NCBI GenBank assembly: GCA_017465465.1
Contig: JAFTWE010000054.1
Span: 18,665 to 82,664, forward strand
Reading direction: 5' to 3'
Length of the DNA stretch: 64,000 nt
Source of the DNA: Clostridia bacterium
GTDB taxonomy: Bacteria; Bacillota; Clostridia; Oscillospirales; Acutalibacteraceae
Numbering within the stretch: position 1 is the first letter of the stretch; every line of letters starts with the position of its first letter. Shown in pieces: positions 8,713 to 16,843 of the stretch. The notes under the pieces were generated by a model. The model did no database searches and had not been told where the DNA came from. It saw only the letters and a program-made list of their open reading frames with translations. The position numbers and the translations under genes are program-made.

Positions 8713-10491
8713 ATGTCATCAAAAAGAGCTAAAAAGAAAAAACAAAAACAGCTTGAAGAAAAGCAGCTTGAAGCAGAGCTTCAGCCGGCTGAAAAGGCTC
8801 AGGATGAAGAAGATATCCCTGCACCGCAAGAGTCTGAGAATGAAACTGAGGCCGTCGCAGAAAACACACAAAGCGGGGAAACTGCAGAAAATGCAGAAGC
8901 AGAAGCTCAGGAACCGGAAGAAATTCAGGAGCCTGAAATTGAGAAAGATGTTTTTCAAGAGGAGCCTCATGACGAACAGCTTATAGTTGAACAAAAAGAA
9001 AAAGAAGATTTTGCAGTAATGATGCAAGACTTCAAGGCGGCAGTGGAGCAGGTGAATGAAAAGGACCCTGATGAAGAAACTCTCATCCGCCTTTTTGGTG
9101 AGTGCGATACAGATTCACATAAAGAAAAGGTTATTGAAAATCCTTATGAAATTGTTGAAAAAGAAGAGCACCGCATAGCTCACCTTGTTTTAAAGATTTT
9201 ATATGCCGCATCGGCGTTGCTTTTTACCGGTGCTTTGCTTGTGTTCGGAATTATCAGCTTCTGCGATGAAGATAAGCTTGTTTCTCAGACCGAAAACAGA
9301 ACATTAACTCAAAAGCCTGCGCTGACACTTTCCGCCATTTTCAGCGGAGAATATACTGTACAATTTGAAAACTACTATTCAGATAATTTCCCTGCACGCG
9401 ATTTCTTTATCGGTGTCAACGGCAAAATCAAAGATGTTTTAACAAGATTTTCTGTAGGTGATAATACGGATGTTATCATCTCTGTAGATAAGTCTGATGA
9501 TGACTTCGCAGGTGAGGGTGTTGACCTGGGCAATAAGCCTGAGAATTCTGATGAAATAAAAGAAAATACTGCCGAGGTTACCCCTGATGATGAAGCTTCC
9601 ATCAAAGGCTCAATTATTTTAAGCGGTGACAGAGCAATGGAAATTTACACTTATAACGAAAGTGATGCCAAGAGGTACGCTTCGGTTGTTAATAAAACTG
9701 CCGCCGCAATGCCTGACGGGGTTAAGTTCTATTCTCTTGTTTCGCCCACAGCGGTTGAATTTTACGGCACAAAAACTTACCGTGAGGGAGTTCATTCTCA
9801 GCGTGATGCAATTAAGAATATTTATTCAAAGCTCAGTGACGATGTGATAACGGTTGATGCTTATTCTGCTCTTGTGGAAAAGAGTGAAGAATATATCTAC
9901 TTCCGCACCGACCATCACTGGACAGCCCGAGGTGCTTATTATGCCTACACTGCATTTTGTAATACGGCAGGCGTAACGGCTCCTAAGATTGAGTCATTTA
10001 CAACTCATAACATTGAAGATTTTGTCGGCTCACTTTACCGTTCTTCTCAGGCCGAAGCTCTTAAGAAAAATCCTGATTATGTGGAATGCTTTGAGCTTCT
10101 TGTTGATGCAACAAATACCGTTTATTCAACCCCTGAAATGACCGACGGAATTAACACCTATATTGTTGCCAAAAAAGTAAATGCCGACAATAAATATCTT
10201 GCGTTTATTTCAGGTGACCAGCCTCTTGAAAAGATAAAAACAAATGTAGCAAACGGCAAGAAAATTCTTGTTTTGAAAGAATCCTTCGGTAATGCCTTTG
10301 TTCCTTTCCTTTGCAATAACTATGAAGAAGTTTATGTTGTTGACCCGAGAAAGATGGATATGTATCTTCCCGATTTTGTTAAAGAAAACGGAATTCAGGA
10401 GGTTCTTGCAATTAACTATTGCTTCGGTATTTCAAACTCAAAATATTGCAACGAGCTTGAAAAGCTGACCGTTAAAGAGGTAAAGGAGTGA
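8713..10491 (+). CDS. DHHW/AlgX-AlgJ-like acetyltransferase partner with long acidic N-terminal tail
   Basis: 592 aa. Residues 1-10 are lysine-rich, about 15-155 form a Glu/Gln/Ala-rich low-complexity tail predicted cytosolic, a single membrane span follows at about 157-180, and the rest is extracellular. The extracellular part carries the D400-H401-H402-W403 motif (DHHW) and a later ESFGNAFVPFL segment, as in AlgJ/AlgX-type SGNH-like proteins that complete O-acetylation of secreted polysaccharides with an MBOAT partner. RBS GGTGAGG precedes the ATG. The tail is unusual for the family and resembles the tails of two other membrane proteins in this window (26181 and 47452 genes). Confidence 0.85.
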   Translation: MSSKRAKKKKQKQLEEKQLEAELQPAEKAQDEEDIPAPQESENETEAVAENTQSGETAENAEAEAQEPEEIQEPEIEKDVFQEEPHDEQLIVEQKEKEDFAVMMQDFKAAVEQVNEKDPDEETLIRLFGECDTDSHKEKVIENPYEIVEKEEHRIAHLVLKILYAASALLFTGALLVFGIISFCDEDKLVSQTENRTLTQKPALTLSAIFSGEYTVQFENYYSDNFPARDFFIGVNGKIKDVLTRFSVGDNTDVIISVDKSDDDFAGEGVDLGNKPENSDEIKENTAEVTPDDEASIKGSIILSGDRAMEIYTYNESDAKRYASVVNKTAAAMPDGVKFYSLVSPTAVEFYGTKTYREGVHSQRDAIKNIYSKLSDDVITVDAYSALVEKSEEYIYFRTDHHWTARGAYYAYTAFCNTAGVTAPKIESFTTHNIEDFVGSLYRSSQAEALKKNPDYVECFELLVDATNTVYSTPEMTDGINTYIVAKKVNADNKYLAFISGDQPLEKIKTNVANGKKILVLKESFGNAFVPFLCNNYEEVYVVDPRKMDMYLPDFVKENGIQEVLAINYCFGISNSKYCNELEKLTVKEVKE

Positions 10492-10495
10492 TTTT

Positions 10496-11125
10496 ATGAA
10501 AAAGATATTACTTCTTTTAATTGCTTGTGCAATGCTTTTGCTTTGCGCCTGTGATGAAGACACCCCAAAAGTGGAAGAAGACCAAAACAAAAGCACTTCT
10601 CAAAGCTCTGCGCCCTCTGAAGAGTCGACCACTGTTCCGTCTCAGCGTATTGAGCATATAGCTGAAAAGCTTGAAAACGGAATGCTTGAAAACCTTGACG
10701 AATACAATGAAGAGGAAAAAGAGCAGATTAAATCTGCCGTTGAAAAAGACGGCTACACCCTTGAATTTAAAGACGACGGCTCAGGTGTTCTTTCTAACGA
10801 AGAGGGGGAGTGGACCGTTGCCGCAGGCTGGGTAGAAAATGAATACACCGAGGGTATCCCGGTGATTGATTTCGGCACGGTAACTATGAGCATGGAGGAT
10901 GAAGATTCAAAAGGCAACTATTATATGTTCCTCATCCGTCAGGCTAATTTCTTAGAGGTCGAAAATTATGTAGAAACCCTTGGCCAAATCGGCTATACTG
11001 ATGTTATAAGCAAGGTTGTTAATCAGTCGGCCAATGCCGTTGTTTTTGAAGCTCAGAACAGCAACGGAAAGCGGATAGAGCTCGGCTATTCCTCTAACGG
11101 ATTTACATTTAAAATTTACAAATAA
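10496..11125 (+). CDS. predicted lipoprotein of the acylation operon, function unknown
   Basis: 209 aa. Signal peptide with lipobox LCAC; the lipidated residue is C19. A Ser/Thr/Glu-rich linker (about 20-55) is followed by a globular part of about 150 residues that I do not recognise. RBS AGGAG sits at the end of the preceding gene and the start is only 4 bp after its stop, so it belongs to the MBOAT-DHHW operon. A surface-exposed accessory of polysaccharide modification is a reasonable guess from context only. Followed by a terminator. Confidence 0.75.
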   Translation: MKKILLLLIACAMLLLCACDEDTPKVEEDQNKSTSQSSAPSEESTTVPSQRIEHIAEKLENGMLENLDEYNEEEKEQIKSAVEKDGYTLEFKDDGSGVLSNEEGEWTVAAGWVENEYTEGIPVIDFGTVTMSMEDEDSKGNYYMFLIRQANFLEVENYVETLGQIGYTDVISKVVNQSANAVVFEAQNSNGKRIELGYSSNGFTFKIYK

Positions 11126-11129
11126 AATT

Positions 11130-11170
11130 GCGGCATATTTTCTCGTTTGAGAATTTATGCCGTTTTTTAT
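11130..11170 (+). terminator. intrinsic terminator after the acylation operon
   Basis: Arms CGGCATATTTTCTC and GAGAATTTATGCCG around a GTTT loop, followed by T6. Confidence 0.8.
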
Positions 11171-11199
11171 TAAAGAAATATTAAAAAGCAGTAAAGTGA

Positions 11200-11228
11200 T
11201 TGAAATATATCAACTTTTATGTTAAGAT
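11200..11228 (+). promoter_or_regulatory. sigma-A-like promoter
   Basis: TTGAAA - 17 bp - TAAGAT, 38 bp before the ATG at 11267. Confidence 0.7.
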
Positions 11229-11266
11229 TTATATAACTAAACTTATGTGAGGAGAAATGAAGTTAA

Positions 11267-12031
11267 ATGAGTGCGGTAGTTAAAGATTGGTTTTACAGAA
11301 TAACCCACAACTGTAAAAAGTGGGAAATGGCCCTTTGGTGGATTTTCAGAATTATTATGATTTACGGACTTATAGAGTCTTTTGTAAATGCTGATAAATA
11401 TGAAGACAAAATCAGAACAATGATGATTGTAAACTTCCTTTGTTGCTTCGGTTGGGAAATTTTTCAGGCTTTTCCAAAAAGTCATTTGTTCAGATATCTT
11501 CCGTCATCATTGCAGAATTTTACAAGCGTATATGTTTTCTTAACAGCCTTTATGGGTGCTTATGTTAACTGGTATTATGAAGTTTGGTGGTGGGATAAAT
11601 CCCTTCACCTTGTAAGCGGCGGACTTCTTGTTCTTGCAGGCTATGTGATGATTAAGGCTTATGAAGAGCGTGACGGACGCCATATTCCCGTGACCGTAAC
11701 TGTTTTTGCGGCGTTTTGTGCTTCGTTTATGTTCGGAACATTCTGGGAATGCTTTGAATTCACCTTTGACCAGCTTTTTGGCGGCGATACACAGCATTGG
11801 TCTTATAAATTAGCTGAGGAAGCAAACAACCTCACTCTTATTTTCCAGCCTGCAAAAGAGTTCCATTCAGAAGATTGGTTTGCACGCTTTGCTCTTATTG
11901 ACACAATGACCGATATTGTTTCAAACTCTGTGGGTGCTGTTATTTGCGGAATTATCCTTAAATTATCTCTTCTCAAAAAAGAAAAGGCTGAGAGAGCTGA
12001 AAGTAAAAAAGAAAAGCTTTCAGTTAAATAA
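11267..12031 (+). CDS. multi-pass membrane protein, YjdF/DUF2238-like layout
   Basis: 254 aa with about six hydrophobic segments and a charged Lys/Glu C-terminal tail. The central stretch YEVWWWDKSLHLVSGG has the aromatic-Trp-Asp...His pattern seen in YjdF/DUF2238-type inner-membrane proteins of unknown function; I am not certain of membership. FWECFEFTFDQLFG and the late ALIDTMTDIVSNSVGA segment are further charged residues inside otherwise hydrophobic regions. The ATG at 11267 is preferred over an out-of-frame ATG at 11257 that gives only eight codons. Own promoter at 11200; the LCAT-like gene follows after 33 bp. Confidence 0.6.
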   Translation: MSAVVKDWFYRITHNCKKWEMALWWIFRIIMIYGLIESFVNADKYEDKIRTMMIVNFLCCFGWEIFQAFPKSHLFRYLPSSLQNFTSVYVFLTAFMGAYVNWYYEVWWWDKSLHLVSGGLLVLAGYVMIKAYEERDGRHIPVTVTVFAAFCASFMFGTFWECFEFTFDQLFGGDTQHWSYKLAEEANNLTLIFQPAKEFHSEDWFARFALIDTMTDIVSNSVGAVICGIILKLSLLKKEKAERAESKKEKLSVK

Positions 12032-12064
12032 TTAAACTGATTTCAATAAGGAGGTGAGAGGCGT

Positions 12065-13963
12065 ATGAAAAAAATTACGGCATTTTTGTTGGCGGTTGTT
12101 CTTGTTGTTTGTTCATTGAGCTTAACTGCCGCCGCAACCGAAAAGGCAGATTATAACGGATATCCTATAGTCCTTGTGCCGGGTTATGCCTCTGCATCTC
12201 TTCTTTATGAAGAAAACGGCAAAACCTACTCCGCCTGGGGCTGGAAAGCTGAAGATTTAACTAATGATTTTGCCAATAACGGTCTTACGCTTTTAAAGGG
12301 TATTGACCTGATGCTCAGGGGCGAAAGTGATTATTTTATTAACGCAGTCGGCACTTCTATGCAGGATTTGTTTGCAAAAATGGAATGTAACCCCGACGGC
12401 ACAAGCAAAAAGAATGTGCGCCCCGTTTTGTTTAACGCTGATGTAACCAACGACAAATATATGAACGCCGCTTACCCCGAGGGCGATTACAGAGTTGAGC
12501 TTGATATGACAGGCGCTCTCGATGAGCTTGTTGGCGAAGAAAATGTTTTTTATTTTAACTGTGATTTCAGAATGAGCGCGGTTAAATGCGCCGAAAAGCT
12601 CAATGAGTATATAACTCAGGTCAAGGCTTTCACAGGTAAGGATAAGGTGAATATCATAGCCGTAAGCCACGGCGGATTGATTACCTCCACATATATTTCT
12701 CTTTATATGCAGCAGCAGGATGTTTATAATGTGGTTATGGACGAGCCTGCTTTGGAGGGCGCTTATATGGCGGCAGATTTTTTGAATAACTCTATCGAGC
12801 TTGACGAAGAATCTCTTGTGAATTATCTTGAATATCATTCTCAGGCTGAAACAGATTTTGACTGGCTTGTTAAGGCTCATCAGCTCGGCCGCATAGACGA
12901 GGTTTCAAAAAAGGTAGTGCCTTATGCCATAGAGTCGGTAAAATATTGGGGAAGTCTGTGGGATTTTGTTCCTTTGAACGAATATGAACGCCTTAAAAAA
13001 ATCCACCTTGATGAAGCTGAGTCAGCACAGCTTATTGCTCAGAGTGACTATGTTCATTATGAAATTATGGGTCACTACCGTGAGATTTTTGAAAAAGCCA
13101 AAGCACTTGGAATGAATATCAACATCATTGCAGGTGCAGGTCATAAAATTATTACGGGAACTGACGAAAATTCTGACGGAATTATAACCGTAGCTTCGTC
13201 AACGGGAGCAACCTGTGCGCCTTACGGCAAGCGTTTTTCTAACGGATATGTTCAGGCAGAAGGCTCTGATGAGCGTATGATTTCACCGTGGATGAATATT
13301 GACGCTTCAACCTGCTATCTGCCATATAACACCTGGTTTGTAAACGGTCTTTATCACGGAATGGAGTTCTGGGATGAATATTCCCGCTCACTTCTTTTTA
13401 AGCTTGTTACCGCAACCGAGCCTATGAATGTGAATTCCGACAGCTATTACACAAGATTTCACGATACCACAAGTGTTACTTCCTCTGTGTTTTCTTCTTT
13501 TGATGAAAGTGAAAAAGGTTATCTTACCGCTAAGGATAATGCGCTGATTATCAAAAATCTTTCATCAAAATATCAGATGGCAGTTTTGTCGGTAAAATGC
13601 CACGGAACTCAGGCTGAGTTTGACTGGGATATTGAATTTATAAAGCCGGGGGAAAGCACCACCGCTTATCTTAAAGGCTCATTGCCTGAGGGAACAACAT
13701 ACACCCAGGTTACTGTTACCTACTTCCTTTTGGGAAGCATAACTCCTCTTAATCAGCGAAAGCAGAATTTCACCGTATTCAACGGCAAAGCTCAGGCTGA
13801 AAAAGAAGAATATATTGATACGGAATTTAAATCTGATTTTGAGAAGAAAGCTCCTCAAAAATTTGTAACCTTCATTGAAAAAATCGGATTTACCGATTTT
13901 GTTGATGTAACCTATGATGCCTCTTCAACATTGTGGCAAAGATTTAAAAATCTATTTAAGTAA
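12065..13963 (+). CDS. secreted alpha/beta hydrolase, LCAT/lipase-like
   Basis: 632 aa. A clear signal peptide ends near AAATEKA (about residue 25). The hydrolase domain begins with YPIVLVPGYASASL (oxyanion-side HG-type loop) and has nucleophile elbow AVSHGG with S201; the arrangement resembles lecithin:cholesterol acyltransferase-like and related lipases. A beta-rich region of about 150 residues follows at about 480-630, then a basic C-terminal end. Strong AAGGAGGTGAG RBS. Secreted esterase or lipase activity is well supported; the substrate is not. It may share a transcript with the membrane protein upstream, and a hairpin follows. Confidence 0.75.
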   Translation: MKKITAFLLAVVLVVCSLSLTAAATEKADYNGYPIVLVPGYASASLLYEENGKTYSAWGWKAEDLTNDFANNGLTLLKGIDLMLRGESDYFINAVGTSMQDLFAKMECNPDGTSKKNVRPVLFNADVTNDKYMNAAYPEGDYRVELDMTGALDELVGEENVFYFNCDFRMSAVKCAEKLNEYITQVKAFTGKDKVNIIAVSHGGLITSTYISLYMQQQDVYNVVMDEPALEGAYMAADFLNNSIELDEESLVNYLEYHSQAETDFDWLVKAHQLGRIDEVSKKVVPYAIESVKYWGSLWDFVPLNEYERLKKIHLDEAESAQLIAQSDYVHYEIMGHYREIFEKAKALGMNINIIAGAGHKIITGTDENSDGIITVASSTGATCAPYGKRFSNGYVQAEGSDERMISPWMNIDASTCYLPYNTWFVNGLYHGMEFWDEYSRSLLFKLVTATEPMNVNSDSYYTRFHDTTSVTSSVFSSFDESEKGYLTAKDNALIIKNLSSKYQMAVLSVKCHGTQAEFDWDIEFIKPGESTTAYLKGSLPEGTTYTQVTVTYFLLGSITPLNQRKQNFTVFNGKAQAEKEEYIDTEFKSDFEKKAPQKFVTFIEKIGFTDFVDVTYDASSTLWQRFKNLFK

Positions 13964-13965
13964 TA

Positions 13966-13999
13966 AAGAAGTCTGCTCAAGCGGACTTCTTATTATTTT
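13966..13999 (+). terminator. intrinsic terminator
   Basis: AAGAAGTCTG / CGGACTTCTT stem with a six-base loop, then TATTATTTTG; the T-run is imperfect. Confidence 0.65.
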
Positions 14000-14034
14000 G
14001 CACATAAATTTTTAAGAAAAAAGCAACTTTTCAC

Positions 14035-14063
14035 TTGAAAATACACATATAGTATGATATAAT
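14035..14063 (+). promoter_or_regulatory. near-consensus sigma-A promoter for the PiT gene
   Basis: TTGAAA - 17 bp - TATAAT, 30 bp before the chosen GTG start. Confidence 0.85.
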
Positions 14064-14093
14064 AACCAAATAATTTTGAGAGGAGGAATAACC

Positions 14094-15146
14094 GTGTTAA
14101 TGTATGAGGTGTTTGGTCAGCCGGTGATTTTTTGGATTTTAAGTGTTCTCACCTTCAGTCTGACCTTACTCAACGGCTTTCTTGACGGCAGTAATACGGT
14201 GGCTACATTGATTGCAAGCCGTTCAATGAGACCGAGAACAGCGTTGCGCTTTGCGGCGGCGATTGAGTTTGTTTCTCCGTTAACCTTATTTGTAACGGGC
14301 TTTGGTGTTTCAAGAGCCATTCAGAATATGGTATATGAAGAAAACTATTTAGGAGCAACAGGTGAGGACCAATACCGTGCCCTTTGCTTTATCGGTGCAG
14401 GCGTGCTTGCCGCCGTATTGTGGGATTTGACCGCTTGGCTTTCTCATGTTCCGTCAAGCTCAACTCACGCTCTTCTCGGCGGAGTTGTTGGCTCAAGTGT
14501 TGTAGCATACGGCTTGGGCAGTGTTGCCTGGTTCCAGTTTTTATACAGAGTTATTCTTATGATTTTCCTTGCACCTGTTGTTGGCTTTATTGCCGGCTTT
14601 ATTGTAATGAAAATCAATAAAACCATTTTTATGAAAGCCTCAAGAGGAGCAAACACCGTTTTTAAAAGAATACAGATTTTAAATGTTTTGCTTTTGGCAT
14701 ACAGCCATTCAACCCACGATTCTCAGAAAACTCTCGGTATCATAATGCTTCTTATGTCTATCTGCGGAGGAACGGTTGCAACCCAGCCTCCTGTTCTTGC
14801 CGTTTTGGTTGCGGGCACTTGCCTTGCAACAGGCATTCTCTTCGGCGGCTATAACATAATCAGAACTGTCGGTATGAAAATCTTTAAGGTTAAGCCCATT
14901 CATGCATACTCTTCTCAGTTGGCATCTGCAACCTCATTGATTACCGCAAATGCGCTGGGCGTTCCTGTTTCATCAAGCCACATTGTAAGCACCTCAGTTA
15001 TGGGTGTTGGTGCGGCTGAAAGATTAAGCGCCGTCAGATGGATAAATGTTAAAAAGATTGTTATTTCTTGGTTTATTACCGTTCCTATTGTAGGCTCTCT
15101 GGGCGCGTTGTTCTGCTTTATCCTCACTAAAATTGTAGGAGTGTAA
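14094..15146 (+). CDS. PiT-family inorganic phosphate transporter
   Basis: 350 aa from the GTG at 14094, which has AGGAGG 7 bp upstream; the in-frame TTG at 14076 precedes that site and is rejected. About ten membrane spans. The duplicated PiT signature is seen as NGFLDGSNTVATLIASR near the N terminus and AYSHSTHDSQKTLGI in the second half; SSSTHALLGG and VSSSHIVSTS are the usual Ser/His stretches. PiT proteins import phosphate with H+ or Na+. The second signature has His where Asn is usual (SHSTHD against SHGTND-like text). No DUF47 PhoU-like partner follows; instead a secreted protein starts 3 bp after the stop. Confidence 0.88.
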   Translation: MLMYEVFGQPVIFWILSVLTFSLTLLNGFLDGSNTVATLIASRSMRPRTALRFAAAIEFVSPLTLFVTGFGVSRAIQNMVYEENYLGATGEDQYRALCFIGAGVLAAVLWDLTAWLSHVPSSSTHALLGGVVGSSVVAYGLGSVAWFQFLYRVILMIFLAPVVGFIAGFIVMKINKTIFMKASRGANTVFKRIQILNVLLLAYSHSTHDSQKTLGIIMLLMSICGGTVATQPPVLAVLVAGTCLATGILFGGYNIIRTVGMKIFKVKPIHAYSSQLASATSLITANALGVPVSSSHIVSTSVMGVGAAERLSAVRWINVKKIVISWFITVPIVGSLGALFCFILTKIVGV

Positions 15147-15149
15147 AAT

Positions 15150-15998
15150 ATGGATTTTATGGCTGTCTTAACTAAGATTGTTGCTTTTCTTTGCAGCTTT
15201 TTAATTCCTCTTTCAAACGGGCTGAATTGCCTTTTTAACGGCGACATTTATCCCTTCCAATCAAACACCAAGGTTATCGGCCTTGAAACCTTTGACAGAA
15301 GCCAGGGTGTTACCACAGACGGTGAGTATTGGTTCTTCAGCGGTAAGGGTTCACTTACAAAAGTAAACATTGAAACCAACGAGATTGAGGTTAAAAATGA
15401 CAATCCGTTCCTCGGCTTTGAAGAGTACGGTGTTGACCATGTTGGCGGAATCAGCTATTATAACGGCCTTATCTATGCAGGCCTTGAAGACAGTAAGGTT
15501 TGGAACAGCCCTCTTGTTGCGGTGTATGATGCAGACACACTTGAGTATGCTGGCAAGTTCATTCACCTTGACACCGAAAAAATGAAAAGAGGCTGTCCTT
15601 GGGTTTGTTGTGACGGTGAAAGAGGTTACTTTTATGTTGCCAACAGCCGTGACACAGTAGAAATGTATTGCTACGATATTGATACCTTTGAATATGTTAA
15701 AACCGTTTCATTTGAAACAGAGGTTGCGGCAATTCAGGGTGCTGAAATGTATAACGGCATTATGTACGCCGCCACCAATGATGCAACAAGAGCTGTGTAT
15801 CAGATTAACCCCGACACAGGCTCGGTTACAAAATATTTTGACCGCATTATGTATCAGCCTCTTCTCATTGATAATTTTGGCGGTGAGGGCGAAGATATAA
15901 CAGTTCTTCAAATGGAAGACGGAACATTGTTCCACGCTCTTGATTTGGGAGCACTCTTTATTGACGCTAACCTGCGCCATTACAAACCAATAGCATAA
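15150..15998 (+). CDS. secreted or anchored beta-propeller-like protein, function unknown
   Basis: 282 aa. Residues about 5-32 form a hydrophobic signal or anchor ending in NCLFNG. The remainder consists of repeated beta-type segments such as GGISYYNGLIYAG, VCCDGERGYFYVAN and AEMYNGIMYAAT, each of the form 'G-x-x-Y-x-x-G-x-x-Y', which suggests a small beta-propeller. The RBS (AGGAG) lies inside the end of the PiT gene and only 3 bp separate the genes, so expression is coupled to phosphate uptake. The N-terminal segment resembles that of the 58181 gene. I do not recognise a family. Confidence 0.65.
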   Translation: MDFMAVLTKIVAFLCSFLIPLSNGLNCLFNGDIYPFQSNTKVIGLETFDRSQGVTTDGEYWFFSGKGSLTKVNIETNEIEVKNDNPFLGFEEYGVDHVGGISYYNGLIYAGLEDSKVWNSPLVAVYDADTLEYAGKFIHLDTEKMKRGCPWVCCDGERGYFYVANSRDTVEMYCYDIDTFEYVKTVSFETEVAAIQGAEMYNGIMYAATNDATRAVYQINPDTGSVTKYFDRIMYQPLLIDNFGGEGEDITVLQMEDGTLFHALDLGALFIDANLRHYKPIA

Positions 15999-16002
15999 AA
16001 CT

Positions 16003-16035
16003 AACGGCAAGACGAGAAATCGCCTTGCCGTTTTT
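16003..16035. terminator. intrinsic terminator between convergent genes
   Basis: AACGGCAAG / CTTGCCGTT stem, loop of about 12 bases, T5 on the plus strand. Confidence 0.8.
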
Positions 16036-16039
16036 GCAC

Positions 16040-16735
16040 TTACAGGATGTTTGCTATTTCTTTTAGTGAAGTTACGGTGTAATTCAGCTTTAATTCCCGG
16101 GGAACCGGTTTACTGTGGGGGTTATAGAAGCAGGTTTTCATTCCGCACCGAATTCCTCCTGCCATATCAGATGACAGAGAATCACCGATTATCATAATTT
16201 CACAGGGTTTAATTATTTTATCAGCCTTTGAATTTAATCTGTCTATGCAGGTGTTAAAAAATTCTGACGAGGGCTTCGAGCTCCCGATTTCTTCAGAGAT
16301 AAATAAATGAGAAAAATAATGGAGCATTCCGCATATTCTGAGCCTGTTGACCTGTTGAAAATACGGACCGTTGCTGGCAACTCCAAGAGTGTATTTCCCG
16401 CTGAGGGATTCCAGCAATTCAGACGCACCGTTTATCGGAATTGCGCTTTCACACAAACATTCCTGAAAGTATTTTTCAAAAGCCACTCCGTCAGCAGATA
16501 TTCCCAAATGCTCAAATATCTTGTTCCATCGTATTTTCTGCAGTTCTTCAAAGCTTAGTTCACCGTTTTCAATAGAGCGCCACAAAGAAGAGTTTATGTT
16601 TGTAAAAACAGAAAACATATAGTCTTCATATTTGCCTATTCCGAATTTTTCAAACCCAATTTTCATAGATTCTTTAACATATTCATCGAAGCTTAGCAGA
16701 GTGTTATCAATATCAAACAGAATTACCTTTAACAT
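16040..16735 (-). CDS. HAD-superfamily hydrolase, YjjG-like
   Basis: 231 aa. Motif I FDIDNT contains nucleophile D8 and D10; motif II is GVASNG; Lys and acidic motifs follow as GSSKPSSEFF and IIGDSLSSDMAGG. A helical cap lies between motif I and II (about residues 20-95), the arrangement of the YjjG/nucleotidase subgroup, which dephosphorylates pyrimidine or non-canonical nucleotides; the substrate here is not provable. TGAGGAA RBS and its own promoter at 16769-16797. Confidence 0.85.
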   Translation of the reverse strand: MLKVILFDIDNTLLSFDEYVKESMKIGFEKFGIGKYEDYMFSVFTNINSSLWRSIENGELSFEELQKIRWNKIFEHLGISADGVAFEKYFQECLCESAIPINGASELLESLSGKYTLGVASNGPYFQQVNRLRICGMLHYFSHLFISEEIGSSKPSSEFFNTCIDRLNSKADKIIKPCEIMIIGDSLSSDMAGGIRCGMKTCFYNPHSKPVPRELKLNYTVTSLKEIANIL

Positions 16736-16768
16736 ATTCGTTCCTCAGAAGTAAACTTTGTTAAATTG

Positions 16769-16797
16769 ATTATACTCTTTAATTAAAACAAAAACAA
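16769..16797 (-). promoter_or_regulatory. sigma-A-like promoter for the HAD gene
   Basis: Minus strand TTGTTT - 17 bp - TATAAT. The -35 box lies in the T-run of the terminator of the upstream MFS gene. Confidence 0.6.
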
Positions 16798-16826
16798 CCC
16801 CACAAGAACGCCTGATTCTTGTGGGG
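16788..16826 (-). terminator. intrinsic terminator of the MFS gene
   Basis: CCCCACAAGAA / TTCTTGTGGGG stem with a seven-base loop; on the minus strand it is followed by TTGTTTTTG. Confidence 0.88.
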
Positions 16827-16843
16827 CTATTAGTATGCAATTA

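Noticed and set aside
12293..12880. Minus-strand ORF of 195 codons inside the LCAT-like gene
   Set aside because: Antisense shadow; the sense frame has signal peptide and catalytic motif.
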